In this document: in pieces, positions 32,313 to 43,427 of the stretch | Position numbering within the stretch: the stretch's first letter is position 1 | How the letters are laid out: each line of letters starts with the position of its first letter | Assembly: GCA_014621425.1 (NCBI GenBank) | Contig: JAANBB010000022.1 | Coordinates: 1 to 64,000, forward strand | Length of the DNA stretch: 64,000 nt | Source: Cylindrodendrum hubeiense | Taxonomy: Eukaryota > Ascomycota > Sordariomycetes > Hypocreales > Nectriaceae | Direction of reading: 5' to 3' | Made by a program: the position numbers and the translations under genes | Notes under the pieces: model-generated | Databases searched by the model: none | What the model was told of the DNA's origin: nothing | What the model saw: the letters and a program-made list of their open reading frames with translations, nothing else

Positions 32313-33986
32313 ATGGATAACATCGGCCTTACCGCGTATCGGTCACAACTTGGGCCCATTGAATCCGATTATGCCAAGCTTGCATCGAACGCCTCGCGGG
32401 TAAGTTCACTCGATGAGGCGCCAAGATACGACTACAGAGCACCCTCGTCGACAATCCCGGCAACTGAAAGGTCAAACACACTCAATGAAAAGCTACCTCT
32501 TGGGAAAGCTATACGCAAATTCCCCAAGGCATCGGGTTACTGCTTAGCCATGTGTATTGCCATCATCGGATTGGGCTACAGCATCGTCATTATGGGCGCG
32601 ATCACTGGTCTTGATACATTCAAGCAAGACTATGGAAAAAAGCACAATGGGAAGCAAATCATTCCCCAGCCTTATGTGTCTTTGTGGACAGCATTGTCTC
32701 CTGCTGGCGGGGCCATAGGTTCCATCTTAGGAGGTTGGCTACAAGACCGCATTGGGCGCAAGTTTACTCTCATGGTTGGCAGCGTTTTCTATGCTCTCGC
32801 TGTGACACTTGTGTTTTTCTCTCATTTCCCGGACGGCCAGAACAGCAAACGGATCATTTTGACGGGAGGAGTAACTATTCTGGGGTTCGCCATAGCGATG
32901 ATCCAGACCACGGCCAATACCTACCTGTCTGAGATTACACCCACATCTCTCAGAGGGCCTGCGATGGCCATGATTCCAACCTTTACGCTGCTGGGACAGC
33001 TCCTCGGATCAGTCGTGGTTTTCCTGGTCCAAGGAATTCCTGGAAAGAAGAGCTATCTCATTGCCTTCGGTTCGCAGTGGATTTTGGCAGCTGTTGCGTT
33101 CCTTCTATCCTGCACCATGCCCGATAGCCCGGTTCATCTTGCGCGTAAAGGCCAGCATGCGAAAGCACTCCAGGCCGCAAAAAGACTGTATGCACCTAGG
33201 GTAAAGGAGCATGACGCACTTGAGACGTTCCGTGCTACCATCAGAGAGGAGGCTGCAATGGGAGCAACGGCCTCGTACGCTGCGTGCTTCAGGGGAACCA
33301 ACTTGCGACGAACGATGATCGCCATCTTAGCCAGTGTCATGCCCGCGATGTTCGGATTGGATCTTCTGTCTACTGCAGCTTATTTCTTGGAAACCATCGG
33401 TATGGAGGAGCCAACTAATCTGCTGTTCCTGATCGGGGGCATCGTGGCAGGAATGCTGGCCAACGCGGTCGGCATCTGGGTGCTGTCGCGCATCGGCATG
33501 CGTAACATGACCATCATTTCCATGGGTCTCGCCGGATGTATGTGGGCGGTAATGGGCATATCCGGGTTTTGGAAGGGAAAAGTGCCCATGTATATGGCTG
33601 CAGGCGTCTTGATTGCTGTCATTATCGTGTGTGGGCTAGGCTGTTGGCCAGCGAGCTATGCCTACATGGGACAGACAAGTTCGCTTCAGCTGCGGGCTCT
33701 GACCCAGGGTCTAGTGGGATTGTCGGCTCAAGGTGCATCTGTCTGTTTGGCTGCAGTCATTCCGGTGATATATAACCCAGACTCGGGCAATCTAGGAGCA
33801 AAGGTAGGGTTCTTGTACATGGGATCGTGTGTCATTGCTACGGGTTTGGCCTGGTTTTTCTTGCCGGAGATGAAGGGCCGAAGTGTCATCGAAGTTGACC
33901 AAATGTTTGAGATCAAGCTGTCTACAAGGAATTTTAGATCTTACAGGCTGGAGGGTGATGAAGATAGTGAGGGTATGGCTAGGTAG
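32313..33986 (+). CDS. MFS sugar transporter, alpha-glucoside/maltose permease type
   Basis: A single exon of 557 residues. ATG 32313 (MDNIGLTAYRS) is chosen over upstream in-frame extensions because it starts the hydrophilic amino terminus. Twelve membrane segments carry the sugar-porter motifs GGWLQDRIGRK (loop 2-3), PDSPVHLARKG (PESPR-like, after helix 6) and PEMKGRSVIEVDQMF (PETKG-like, end). TYLSEITPTSLRGP corresponds to the family's E-x6-R. The family imports maltose, other alpha-glucosides or related sugars by proton symport across the plasma membrane. Confidence 0.93.
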   Translation: MDNIGLTAYRSQLGPIESDYAKLASNASRVSSLDEAPRYDYRAPSSTIPATERSNTLNEKLPLGKAIRKFPKASGYCLAMCIAIIGLGYSIVIMGAITGLDTFKQDYGKKHNGKQIIPQPYVSLWTALSPAGGAIGSILGGWLQDRIGRKFTLMVGSVFYALAVTLVFFSHFPDGQNSKRIILTGGVTILGFAIAMIQTTANTYLSEITPTSLRGPAMAMIPTFTLLGQLLGSVVVFLVQGIPGKKSYLIAFGSQWILAAVAFLLSCTMPDSPVHLARKGQHAKALQAAKRLYAPRVKEHDALETFRATIREEAAMGATASYAACFRGTNLRRTMIAILASVMPAMFGLDLLSTAAYFLETIGMEEPTNLLFLIGGIVAGMLANAVGIWVLSRIGMRNMTIISMGLAGCMWAVMGISGFWKGKVPMYMAAGVLIAVIIVCGLGCWPASYAYMGQTSSLQLRALTQGLVGLSAQGASVCLAAVIPVIYNPDSGNLGAKVGFLYMGSCVIATGLAWFFLPEMKGRSVIEVDQMFEIKLSTRNFRSYRLEGDEDSEGMAR

Positions 33987-35383
33987 TGGTGCGATTTAAA
34001 TAGAAGACTACTTAGGGCTAGACAAACAGTGGATCTCAGGGGATTAGACACCTTGGTCCTGACGATCCTCCTGAAAATCATCCACTCTACGTTTACGAAG
34101 GTTTCGCCCGGAACCAATGAAAATTTCAACATTCAGTCCCCAAGCCATGAATTACTATGTCTTCGACCCTGGAAGTGATCACTGTCCTAATTATGCGGTT
34201 TTTAGAAGGCCATTATGACATTTTAAAACCGTACTGGAGTTTTCAGGGATGTTTATCGCACACCTAGATGCCCGTTAATCCTCCAAGCGACGTGGGACTT
34301 TTGGCCTCGATGCAGATCTCCTCAGTGCAGCAGATGGCAGGGAGAAGCTTTCCATGATTCTTGATATAGTTGATACGATGCTGGATAGATGCGAAGAGAT
34401 AGTGCCTAAGACAAGTCTCAGAAAGGATCGTTAGCTTAGAGGCAACCGTGGGCTATCAACCTACCCAAGCCTTCCATGCTCGTCCGAGATCACTCGACCA
34501 CAAGAAAACATCGGTTCACATCCAAATAATCAGCTACGGCTTATGTAACATAACCTCCCTGGGTTTTACACTGGAATACGCTATGCAATAATCAGCGATA
34601 TCCGAAACGCTATTTTAGATTCTCGGTTATCAGGAATGCATCAAAGAATAGTGTCCTTGGCGCCCTAGAGAAGATATGGTGGCCTCCTCGTGGTATGTGA
34701 CTTGATCAAGTCTTCTTTGAAAATGTTTCGCTTGTTCGCGTGACACACAAAAGTAAGAATCAGCTTTGGGTATTTAGGTGCTCGAACACTAAATGATTTG
34801 ATGACAAGGCTTTGCCAACTTGCCATCATCCCCACTTTCGGTATAGCCACAAGTTAATTAGCAGCAAAGGCGGACAGAGTTTCCGTGTCAGCTGAATCAC
34901 TCAATGTCTTGCTAATATTGATTGACCTTGTTCAACACACAACTACCCCCTTTAGGAGCTTCCCCTGCATTATAGTCGAAGCCACGATCAGACGCGTCAG
35001 CGGGCGCAAGCTCTGTAATTGGCCAAGAGATTAAGTATTTTGGCGAGCAGCGGAACGAAATGCGGAATCTAGATGCTAAACGTGACTTGGCATTCTTTTA
35101 AGACACATGTTATCAAAACGTGGTGGGACGGGTCGGCCGGTCTGGACCGTCCCGCGTTCCATCTAGCCATTCCATGCCTTCTTGGCATCAGCGGGCGATA
35201 ATGTATTTAAGAAGCAGTCTGTTGCCTTATAGCTTTCATAGTATTATCATAACCTTCCTCTCGCACCTCGTCTCCGGATTATAATATCCTGGTTTGCGTT
35301 GGACTTTTACCGGTATACTTCTGCAACCGTGGGCACCCTTTTCTTCGGACACAGTTTATGCATAAACCTACACACCTTTTACA
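33987..35383. other. 1.4 kb intergenic, AA9 promoter region
   Basis: No gene seen. Near the AA9 gene are an imperfect 29-base inverted repeat (35125-35153, arms GGGACGGGTC and GGACCGTCCC) and a TATA-like box (35204-35211). Confidence 0.5.
35204..35211 (+). promoter_or_regulatory. TATA-like box of the AA9 gene
   Basis: TATTTAAG, about 175 bases before the AA9 ATG, in an otherwise unremarkable AT context. Moderate match only. Confidence 0.4.
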
Positions 35384-36487
35384 ATGGCTACTACCAAAAT
35401 ATCATCCCTTGTCTCCCTTTTAGCTTATGCCGCAAATGTTGCCGCCCACGGCCACGTGGATTGGCTTGTTACCAACGGCGTGGCTTACAGAGGCTACGAT
35501 GCTCCCGCCTTCTCCTGGAATCCCAACCACGACCCTGTAGTTGGCTGGACCAACGGCGCTACTGATAACGGTTACGTTGAGCCTAACAGCTTCAGTGACC
35601 CCGACATCATCTGTCATAAAGGTGCCAAGGCAGCTCGGGGTCACGTCACTGTACAGGCGGGCGACAAGATTAACTTGCAATGGAATACATGGCCCGAGTC
35701 TCACAAGGGACCTGTCATTGACTACCTGGCAAGATGTTCGGGTAACTGTGAAGATGTGGACAAGACGCAGTTGGAGTTCTTCAAGATCAGCGCTAGCGGT
35801 CTGATTGACATGTCTCTCCAGAGCGGGAAATGGGGATCTGACGTGCTCATTGCGAATGCGTTCTCCTGGACGGTTCAGATACCTTCCGACTTGGCTGCTG
35901 GCAACTATGTTATTCGACATGAGATCATTGCCCTTCATGGTAGTGGCCAACCGAACGGCGCTCAGAACTACCCTCAATGCTTCAACATCAAAGTCACAGG
36001 AGGTGGCTCTCTGGCTCCAGCCGGAGTCAAGGGTACCTCGTTATACAAGTCTAATGACCCCGGCATTCTATTCAACCTCTACACGACTCCTCTTTCGTAC
36101 ACAATTCCCGGCCCAACTGTGGTTTCTGGTCTCCCCACTACGGTTGCCCAAGCCTTCACTAGTGCCACTGTCACGTCCAGCGCCACGACGCCAGGTCAGA
36201 CTGGAGGCAGTACGACCAGTTCGCAAACTTCGTCCTCTGGTTCGAGTTCGACATCCCAGCCGACTTCGACCACCTCGACAGCCGGCGGAATCACTACGCT
36301 GAGGACGACAACCACCTCGTCGAGTATCGCATCTGCGACCTCAACCGAGGGAATCATTTGTGGGCCAGTGAGCGGAGGGTTGCCCAAGTACAGCCAATGC
36401 GGCGGCAAGGAATACACGGGGCCTACGGTGTGTGCATATGGCTCTACATGTCAAGTCTTGAACCCGTATTACTCTCAGTGTCTCTAG
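35384..36487 (+). CDS. AA9 lytic polysaccharide monooxygenase with CBM1
   Basis: An intronless gene for 367 residues. A 21-residue signal peptide ends ...NVAA, so the mature protein begins with His22, as the copper histidine brace requires. The brace is completed by His107 (WPESHKGP). His185, Gln194 and axial Tyr196 follow the family spacing ([15 protein letters not shown]), and Cys77/Cys199 and Cys118/Cys122 can form the usual disulfides. After about residue 255 comes a Ser/Thr linker and a C-terminal cellulose-binding CBM1 (about 332-367: [15 protein letters not shown]...NPYYSQC). It oxidatively cleaves cellulose or other beta-glucans outside the cell with H2O2 or O2 and an electron donor. 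C1/C4 regioselectivity cannot be told by eye. Confidence 0.96.
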   Translation: MATTKISSLVSLLAYAANVAAHGHVDWLVTNGVAYRGYDAPAFSWNPNHDPVVGWTNGATDNGYVEPNSFSDPDIICHKGAKAARGHVTVQAGDKINLQWNTWPESHKGPVIDYLARCSGNCEDVDKTQLEFFKISASGLIDMSLQSGKWGSDVLIANAFSWTVQIPSDLAAGNYVIRHEIIALHGSGQPNGAQNYPQCFNIKVTGGGSLAPAGVKGTSLYKSNDPGILFNLYTTPLSYTIPGPTVVSGLPTTVAQAFTSATVTSSATTPGQTGGSTTSSQTSSSGSSSTSQPTSTTSTAGGITTLRTTTTSSSIASATSTEGIICGPVSGGLPKYSQCGGKEYTGPTVCAYGSTCQVLNPYYSQCL

Positions 36488-36983
36488 TTTTACGCAGGGA
36501 CATTTTGGGACACGTTATTGTTTGTAAACTGTGCATCGTCAGCGAATGAGAGAAATGATTACGAATAAACTTGATTGCAAGAAAGTCCGTGTCCCAATTT
36601 TGATGTGACAACGGGTGAAAATGGCTATCGTACCACGGGTGAATAATATGTAACAGCCTTGCAGTGTAATCCCATCTTGGCCTTTCTTTACTGAGGCAGT
36701 CAAGCGAGGAAGGAGGAGTAGACTGAATCGTTTCTTGAAGCTGGGGAGAATGACCCGGCAGAATAGTTCTCGTATTATTAAATTTATATTGGCTGCAGTG
36801 AAACCATTGATCCACATGAAGATGACGAAGCAAAGATTTTAAGTTTGGAAGGCAATTATCCATCCATCACCGGGGGCCAAAGACGTGGAAGTGTGGTGAT
36901 TGGCGACAGGGGCAAACTTGAAGCCCAGACGTGGGTCGTGAAAAGTGTCTGCTCTAATCCAATTAAGGCTAGTAACATAATGG

Positions 36984-37005
36984 CACTAATGCAACCTGCT
37001 GACAC
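36984..37005 (+). promoter_or_regulatory. TGCTGAC-containing repeated motif, copy 1
   Basis: The core ATGCAACCTGCTGAC recurs inverted at 37340-37354 (15 of 15). A 22-base version recurs inverted at 40317-40338 (21 of 22). It is about 420 bases upstream of the bZIP start. TGCTGAC is a known bZIP (Maf-type) half-site; its use here is inference. Confidence 0.45.
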
Positions 37006-37339
37006 CCACCCCGCTCTTTTTGGAAGTTGGTTCCATAGGATGAGGATGAAGGTATTGCCCAAGTCAAGGTCAATGAAGCATGTCTAGAAAAGAATCAACG
37101 AGCAAAACCAGCAAAAGAGACCCGAGGAGAGTTCGACAAGGCCATGATAAGGCAGGCGTGGTTACGCGTTGTTAACGGATGATAGGTGGAACTAACCAAA
37201 CTACTGAAGTAGAATGTTACAGCTCTCACCGTGTCCGCCACCTCCGAGGTTCAAGCGCAAAGGCCGTTATCTCCAGATCAAGTCTCGGCCCTGAGTCAGT
37301 GCGGCCCTGGCAGGCGGCGGGAGCATCAAGTCCCACCAA

Positions 37340-37354
37340 GTCAGCAGGTTGCAT
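37340..37354 (-). promoter_or_regulatory. TGCTGAC-containing repeated motif, copy 2
   Basis: Perfect inverted copy of the 15-base core of copy 1, about 70 bases before the bZIP ATG. Confidence 0.45.
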
Positions 37355-37422
37355 AAATACGCCGTACACACGTTCAGGGCGAAAGGAGGGGGGCATCTCT
37401 CCCCTTTGCCCACTAAAACGCC

Positions 37423-38368
37423 ATGGACCAACTTGACGAACATCACTCGCTCGTTGTGCTGCAGCCGATGCCCCAGCGATCCGAAGTACGCAGTACCACG
37501 GATGATTGGACTGGCGTCACAAGCACGGCCCAGAGGAGGAAACTACAAAATCGACTTAACCAAAGGGCTCGCCGTTAGTGACACCTTATATCTCACTATG
37601 GGACGACCACTCGGCTGACATTTATCTTCGCGTGCTCGGGGCTTAGGAAGAAGAAAGGTGGAATTGAACTCAACTGGCTCCCCCGCAAACGAGAGAGCCC
37701 ATGAAGAACTGCCGCCTGCACAAGGACACCTGCTGGACGGTCATGGGAAAGATGAGGCCCCGCACCAGCTGGTTTGCCATCAGGCTGGCCGACAGAAACA
37801 GATACTGGCCCGTAAATTTGCCCAACGAGCGTATGCCGAGTACGTGGCCGGGATGCATTGCCTCAACAATCTCCCAATGTTGATGGGAGTAAACGTCTTC
37901 TACGCGCTGTCCCGTAATGCTGCAGCTCTGGGCGTTTCCGAAGAGTGGCTGCTCTGCGATGGCTTATCGCCCTTCTCCAGCCATGGCCCTGGCTTGGGCG
38001 TATATTCATCGGAAACTACCCGCCCCAAGTCTCTCCACCCAACAGAAATGCAGCTTTCCATCCCCCACCACCCCTGGATCGATTTATTCCCAGTCCCCCG
38101 TCTCCGAGACAACTTCCTGGCCGCCATCTCCATCGCTGACCCTATTGACGAAGACGAGCTGTGCTTCGACATGGTCGAAATCACTGATGGCGGTGTGTCA
38201 GAAAAGGCAACCCTCATCATCTGGGGTGAACCGTGGGATCCACGTGGGTGGGAAGTGAGTGAGCCCTTCTTGCGGAAGTGGGGATACTTGTTAGAAGGTT
38301 GTTGGGAGATGCTGGAGGCGACAAACTACTGGCGTGAGAAAAGAGGAGAAAAGAAGCTCATATTTTGA
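37423..38368 (+). CDS. bZIP-type transcription factor with DUF3425 domain
   Basis: Two exons (37423-37573, 37647-38368; 73-base intron) encode 290 residues. The amino terminus holds the characteristic basic region DDWTGVTSTAQRRKLQNRLN followed by QRARRRRK, with the N-x7-R signature (Asn43, Arg51). The rest is the fungal DUF3425 domain, including LRDNFLAAISIADPIDEDEL, LIIWGEPWDPRGWEVSEPFL and the carboxy-terminal WGYLLEGCWEMLEATNYWRE. No clear leucine zipper follows the basic region, as is usual for this family. The intron sits inside the basic region and splices RAR to RRRKV. It is convergent with the DHA1 transporter, which shares a promoter motif with it, so a regulator-efflux pair is plausible. 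Confidence 0.88.
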
Positions 38369-38502
38369 TGTGTTGTGAGCAAGGAACGCCACACTTTGAC
38401 AATTGTAAGGGAAACAGATCTCTAATGTCTATCAGTGTATGTATAAATATTGGGTTCACTCTAGGTTACCCCATGGACAGGAAAGCCATCGCATCACCTC
38501 AA

Positions 38503-40173
38503 CTACTCTGCAACTGCAAACCGACTCCGTTTTCTCAAGGCCGCTCCCTTCAACCACAGCACAAACACGCCAATAATACATCCAGTGCACAGTCCGCCTA
38601 GTAAACTAGTACCCCTAGACACCCCGAGTGCAGCATACAAAGGTGAGCTCCACAGAACTGAGGCAAGAGCCATAGAAGCACGGCAGAAGGTATTCGCCCC
38701 TAGGAGGCTGGCGGCGTACTGCGGATATGCTAGAGACAAATAGACAAATATGCTCTGGATGATGATACAGAAGCCTCCGCTGGAAAGCATCACGCCAATG
38801 CTTGGGACAATCCAGTGAATGTCTGGTCGGGCAGTCCAAGCAAACAAAAAGAGACCAATGGGAACGAAGAAGCTAGCAACAACGGCAGGGACCAGTCGAA
38901 CTTCGGGTTCCAAATGTCGGCCCTCGCGCACTGCGCGGTTGACAACAAAATGGATGAAGGACAGATATGGCACACCAGCGATGAGCACTGCGATGAGAAC
39001 AGACATGAAGACAAGCCCCATCTCTCCCCAATTCATGCCATACATGTCGACGTACACCAAAGGGAAGACCTCGAAGAATGAGTAAAATATGGCGTAAATC
39101 AGGCCGCAGTACAGGCTTGTAAAGAGCACAGAAGGGTCGAGAAGGTTGATTTTCCACGGAATCATGAGCGAGTTGCGTGCAATGGTAGCGGCGGAGAGAT
39201 GCTCTTGCGAAATTTCCGACTGGGACTTGTAATTTGGATTGCACATCAAGGCGCGGAGACGGGCAGCGCGACGATGAAGAATATTTGAAGCCGAAGTTTC
39301 GGGTAGAAGTAGCTTGAAAGAATAAGAGTTAGCGGTAGAACAGCGGTAGACTAGAATTGGGAATCGGAGGTTGGGTACAACTAAAATCGGACTTACCACG
39401 TTGATGAGGGAAAAGCCAGAGATCCAAACTATTTCCCACATGGACCATCGCCAATCCTTGGCAGCAACGCTAAAACCAGCAATCATCGGACCCACTGACG
39501 GCCCAGCAAGTGGGAAGAATGCCCATAGATACAAAGCATACGGCATTGCCAGTGGTGCAGTGATATCACCGATGGAACCACCCCCGTTGGCCAGGCCGGG
39601 CGAGCCGAAGAAGCCCTGAAGAAAGCGCAACACCATGAAGCCAGGAATATTATCTGCCAGTGCAGTTGGAACTGACAGCACAACGAACAGCAGTAGTGTT
39701 GTGACGTACACCGGGTTGCGCCCAATGGCAGCAATCTCCGACGGTGGGCCGAAAATCAGGGGCCCAATCCCATAACCGAGAACGTAGAGGCCGAGACCCA
39801 AGGAAGCTGTGGTGCTTGAGATGCCGTATATTCTCATAAGCTCAGGAGCGGCGGGTGTGTAGATCGAAGAGGACATGTAGACAGCAAATGTGTAGATATT
39901 GATGGACAGATGGAGGTAGGCCTTTTTCCAAGCCGACCAGTTCTGCGGATTCTCGGCATCGTCGGGGGAATACCAGTCCACTATTATCCATTCATTCGTA
40001 CTGTCTGTCCCTGATGGAGGCTCGGTAGTACGATTTCGCGAGTCGTCATGATACCGTTCTGGCAATTTGAAGCCGGGCTGCTCGTCTGGGTATTGGAGGA
40101 TGCGACCCTTGGTTGCCCCACGGATGAGTTGACCCAACGGAGTGTCTCGGAAAAAAGCTGCAAATACCGTCAT
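38503..40173 (-). CDS. MFS multidrug antiporter, DHA1 (12-segment) type
   Basis: The frame is open from ATG 40173 to 38503, but bases 39396-39313 form an 84-base intron (GTAAGT...TTTCAAG) that happens to be in frame and stop-free. Removing it joins SLINV directly to LLLPETSASNIL, as in the family, giving 528 residues. Features are a long hydrophilic amino terminus with NPQNWSAWKK, motif A GPLIFGPPSEIAAIGRNPVY, and motif C PLAGPSVGPMIAGF. This is the fungal Flr1/Tpo/caffeine-resistance-like branch that exports drugs, polyamines or metabolites. Automatic annotation may retain the intron as 28 extra residues. Confidence 0.92.
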   Translation of the reverse strand: MTVFAAFFRDTPLGQLIRGATKGRILQYPDEQPGFKLPERYHDDSRNRTTEPPSGTDSTNEWIIVDWYSPDDAENPQNWSAWKKAYLHLSINIYTFAVYMSSSIYTPAAPELMRIYGISSTTASLGLGLYVLGYGIGPLIFGPPSEIAAIGRNPVYVTTLLLFVVLSVPTALADNIPGFMVLRFLQGFFGSPGLANGGGSIGDITAPLAMPYALYLWAFFPLAGPSVGPMIAGFSVAAKDWRWSMWEIVWISGFSLINVVSPILVVPNLRFPILVYRCSTANSYSFKLLLPETSASNILHRRAARLRALMCNPNYKSQSEISQEHLSAATIARNSLMIPWKINLLDPSVLFTSLYCGLIYAIFYSFFEVFPLVYVDMYGMNWGEMGLVFMSVLIAVLIAGVPYLSFIHFVVNRAVREGRHLEPEVRLVPAVVASFFVPIGLFLFAWTARPDIHWIVPSIGVMLSSGGFCIIIQSIFVYLSLAYPQYAASLLGANTFCRASMALASVLWSSPLYAALGVSRGTSLLGGLCTGCIIGVFVLWLKGAALRKRSRFAVAE

Positions 40174-40544
40174 CCTGATGGATTAAAAAACGACGAAGAA
40201 TTCAAGTCAAGAATTGAAGAATACATTAAAGCCATGGTTTGGTTGACGATGTTGGGTCTATTTAAGCTGTCTTGTTCTTTATGGACGGCATAGTGTCTCC
40301 TCCAGCTTGGGTTAGCGTGTCAGCAGGCTGCATTAGTGACCAGGTCGTAGCTCCACCCGTTAATGACCACGCACGAGTGTGAGTTTTAGAACAATAAACA
40401 TGATATAATGTGGTAAACTGAGTCATTCCATAATTGCCCGTAATTACGGCCGGAAATAACTTCTCCCATTGAGCAACAGCATTGAATTGGGGCAAATTTA
40501 GTCAAAAATATCCAATTCATCTTGAATGGCGCCGTGATTATCAT
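40174..40544. other. promoter of the DHA1 gene / 3' flank of the TRI12-type gene
   Basis: Contains the third copy of the shared motif (40317-40338). No gene. Confidence 0.6.
40317..40338 (-). promoter_or_regulatory. TGCTGAC-containing repeated motif, copy 3
   Basis: Matches copy 1 at 21 of 22 positions in inverted orientation, 145-165 bases upstream of the DHA1 transporter ATG. With copies 1 and 2 in the bZIP promoter it suggests a shared regulator. Confidence 0.45.
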
Positions 40545-42493
40545 TCAAACCTGCTCTTTCGCAGCAGCGCTCTTTTCAGCCAAGCTATTCTCATTGTGCA
40601 GAGTCGCAACAACCTTCTCGGTCATGAACTTCTCCGTATTAGGAGCAAAGAATGTCAGAATCACGGCAATACCACTGAACGCGATCGTGGTGAGATAGAC
40701 GGTTCTAAACGCGTCGGAATTCGCAAACTTGTAAGCTCTGACGCCAGCAGTGATGATCTGATCCGTAATCCCAGGAACAGAGTGGAATGCATCGGTTGTG
40801 CCTGCAGTGATGGCGCTGAGGAAGGCCTCAACAGATGAAGCAGGCAAACCAGCTTCGATGAGGGCCGGCGGTACTCGCTGGGGAATTGTCGTAGCTAAAC
40901 GATTCGTCAAAGTTGTGGTATAAACAGCCACGAGAATAGCGCAGATAGCGGCTCGTATGGAGCCAGCCATGCCACCGGCCACGCCGATTTCGCGTTGATC
41001 ATGGACGCAAATGGTGGCGTTTGAGAGACAGATGCTCTCATTCCAGCCGATCCAGTAGCAGCCAAGAAGAATGACGGATATGGCGAGCGCCTTGGTATCT
41101 GGTGTGGCGAGTGCGGCACATGCCATGAAAATGCCCCCAATAATGAAAACAAACATGCATTGTAGCTTTGTCTTGCCTATTCTCGCAGCGACGAAACCAC
41201 CGGTGATTTGGCCAGAGGTCATTCCGATCCCGACGATGTTTGAAATACCGCCTACATATTGAAGGTCTTTGCCGTCAGAGTACAGAACTGAGGCTTGCAT
41301 TGGCCCTAGAGGGAAGGGAAACATTAGCTCAACAGTTCAACTCAAAGAGCATATGGGACCTCTTACATATGATCGAGAAGGCGTAGTAGACTCCCGCTCC
41401 GAGACCGAGAAGGACAACAGCTGAAGCCCATTCGGTGTTCTTAAAAAGATGCATCGGGACCAGTGGTTCCTTGATGGGCGCATATATTTCCCAAAGAACA
41501 AACGCGATCAAAGTGACACCGCCAATAGTAATGCCAGCAATAGGAGCAGGGTCATTCCAAGCATAGACGGAACCTCCCCAGCTCAAACCTAGCAAGAGGG
41601 CGACGAACCCACCGGCGAAGAGAAAAGTGCCGACGTAGTCAAAGTTCTTCACCCAGTAGCTGATGGATGCGTTCTCCTCACCCTCGTGCTTCTTGCTAAA
41701 CGAGGGCGGGAAGTAAAATAAAATCCAACAGGCGAGGGCAACGACGTTAATGGCAAGGAGGAACCAATAAAGGCCTCTCCATCCGACAGAAGGATAATTT
41801 TCCACGAAAGAATATGCAATGGATGGACCAAGACTTGATGGAAAGGTGAAGAAGTACAAGCAAGCATTGCCAATGTACCTGTATCGCATCGGGACCAGTT
41901 CTCTATCGAGAAGTCAGCAACACAACACCCTGTGGAGAGTTCCATTAGGAGCTTACCCCATCACAAAATGGAAGCATAATTGCGTGGCACTTGCGAGACC
42001 CAGCAAGACGTTTCCCCCAATCAAGACTGGAATGGAAGTGGCTGTCGCACACACGACTGTACCGATACATGCCAGAATACCACCACCGATGAACCAGTAT
42101 CGACGGCCAAATATGTCCGATAGGCGGCCAACGGGTCCCAGAGACACTGCTAATGCGGCATTGTACACGAGAGAGACCCATGTATATCGAGGGTCAGGTC
42201 CGATGTCTGCGTTGATAGTGGAAAGGACTGGGGCGATATATCCCTAAGTATCTGCGGTTAGCCCTTGATCATCAACTTCATAACACCAAACTCACAAAGG
42301 CACAAGTTCCTGCCCACAGACCCAAGGAGGTGGCTAGCATCGATCCAAGAAAGAATTTACTCGTGTAGTACCCCTTAGGCAGCTCGTCGAAGTTTGTCTC
42401 GTAACCGATAACCTCCTCGGAGGCATCCATCCTGCTTGGGACGTCCAGAGTGGAGGCCCTCTCAATATGATCGGGATCATTAGGCTTATCCAT
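40545..42493 (-). CDS. MFS exporter, TRI12/siderophore-iron transporter-like family
   Basis: Four exons (42493-42296, 42243-41957, 41902-41367, 41305-40545) encode 593 residues; ATG 42493 (MDKPNDPDH) is the likely start. Motif A is VSLGPVGRLSDIFGRRYWF. The later blocks GGISNIVGIGMTSGQITGGF and CYWIGWNESICLSNATI are typical of the Fungal_trans/TRI12 efflux family, named after the trichothecene pump, whose members export diverse metabolites; some relatives take up siderophores. No trichothecene gene is near, so the substrate is unknown. It lies head-to-tail behind the DHA1 gene. Confidence 0.92.
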
Positions 42494-43427
42494 ATTTGCT
42501 GCGACGTTGCTGAGATTCCTAATCACACCTTGGTAATACTTCAATAAATTGGAGCAGGGCAGAATAATATGGATGCTTGACCATGATAACGAGGCACATG
42601 ACTGGATAATGTATCATGAGCGATGTTTACTGGCGGTCATCCGCATTTCAGGCCCAACACCGGGAAACTAGAGCCATCATAACAGCGAATTTCCGGTTGG
42701 TGTGTACGTGGCTTGGCTGCCCGCAGCGCCAGCGCCACCAGCTGAGCCCAGGAGGCGTGGCCTGTTCAACAGGTCAAGGATTTCCATCAACATCAGCTTC
42801 ATAACAGGCTCATTGACATTATTCGGTAGCGACGTGTAGTATGCTTACCGCATGTGGTTTCAGGAACCGTGAGGGGTTCGTTTCTCGGTGTTGGTTCTAG
42901 ATCGTGGTAGACGCAAATATCACGGGACTCGTTTTCCGCTGTCGGGTAACATCACCAACCCACCTTAGATAGGAAAGGATCAGCGCAGACGGCCCTGCAG
43001 AGTTTCATAGAGCGGGTTAAATTAACAGTCTGGAAGTTGATTTTCCTGCCTGGGCTTGGCAATGGAAATTATACACCGACTTGCATGTCCGTCAAATCCC
43101 TTCCTTGATCATGATTACTGCAGCTCCCTCTACTACTTCTTTGCATCTTTCTGTAAACAAAATACTCTCATCACCGGCTTAAACAAAATGCTCTTTGTTT
43201 AAATAGATTTTGAATCACTATACATGGATACATGCATGGTCAATGTTGACACGGAAGTCTTTTCCAGTGGTAACTGTAATTATTGTAATTACGCTCTCGA
43301 TGCTGTATTATGTCACTAAAGCAGATTGGAACGCGCATTCCGCTAGTGAGAAGTGCTGTAATATTCTATACTCTTGTTCTGATACTCACGGTCAAATATC
43401 GGTCTCTAGGTAGCTATCGATCTGTCC
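42494..43427. other. intergenic, nothing recognised
   Basis: The TRI12-type promoter and the 3' flank of the secreted-protein gene. Ordinary sequence. Confidence 0.55.

Larger units (their letters stand above)
36488..37422. other. intergenic, bZIP promoter region
   Basis: No gene is seen. Two copies of a TGCTGAC-containing motif lie here (36984-37005 and 37340-37354), listed separately. Confidence 0.5.

Noticed and set aside
40545..42493. Trichothecene export locus, suggested by the TRI12-type family
   Set aside because: No trichodiene synthase or other TRI gene is present; the family name covers many unrelated exporters.
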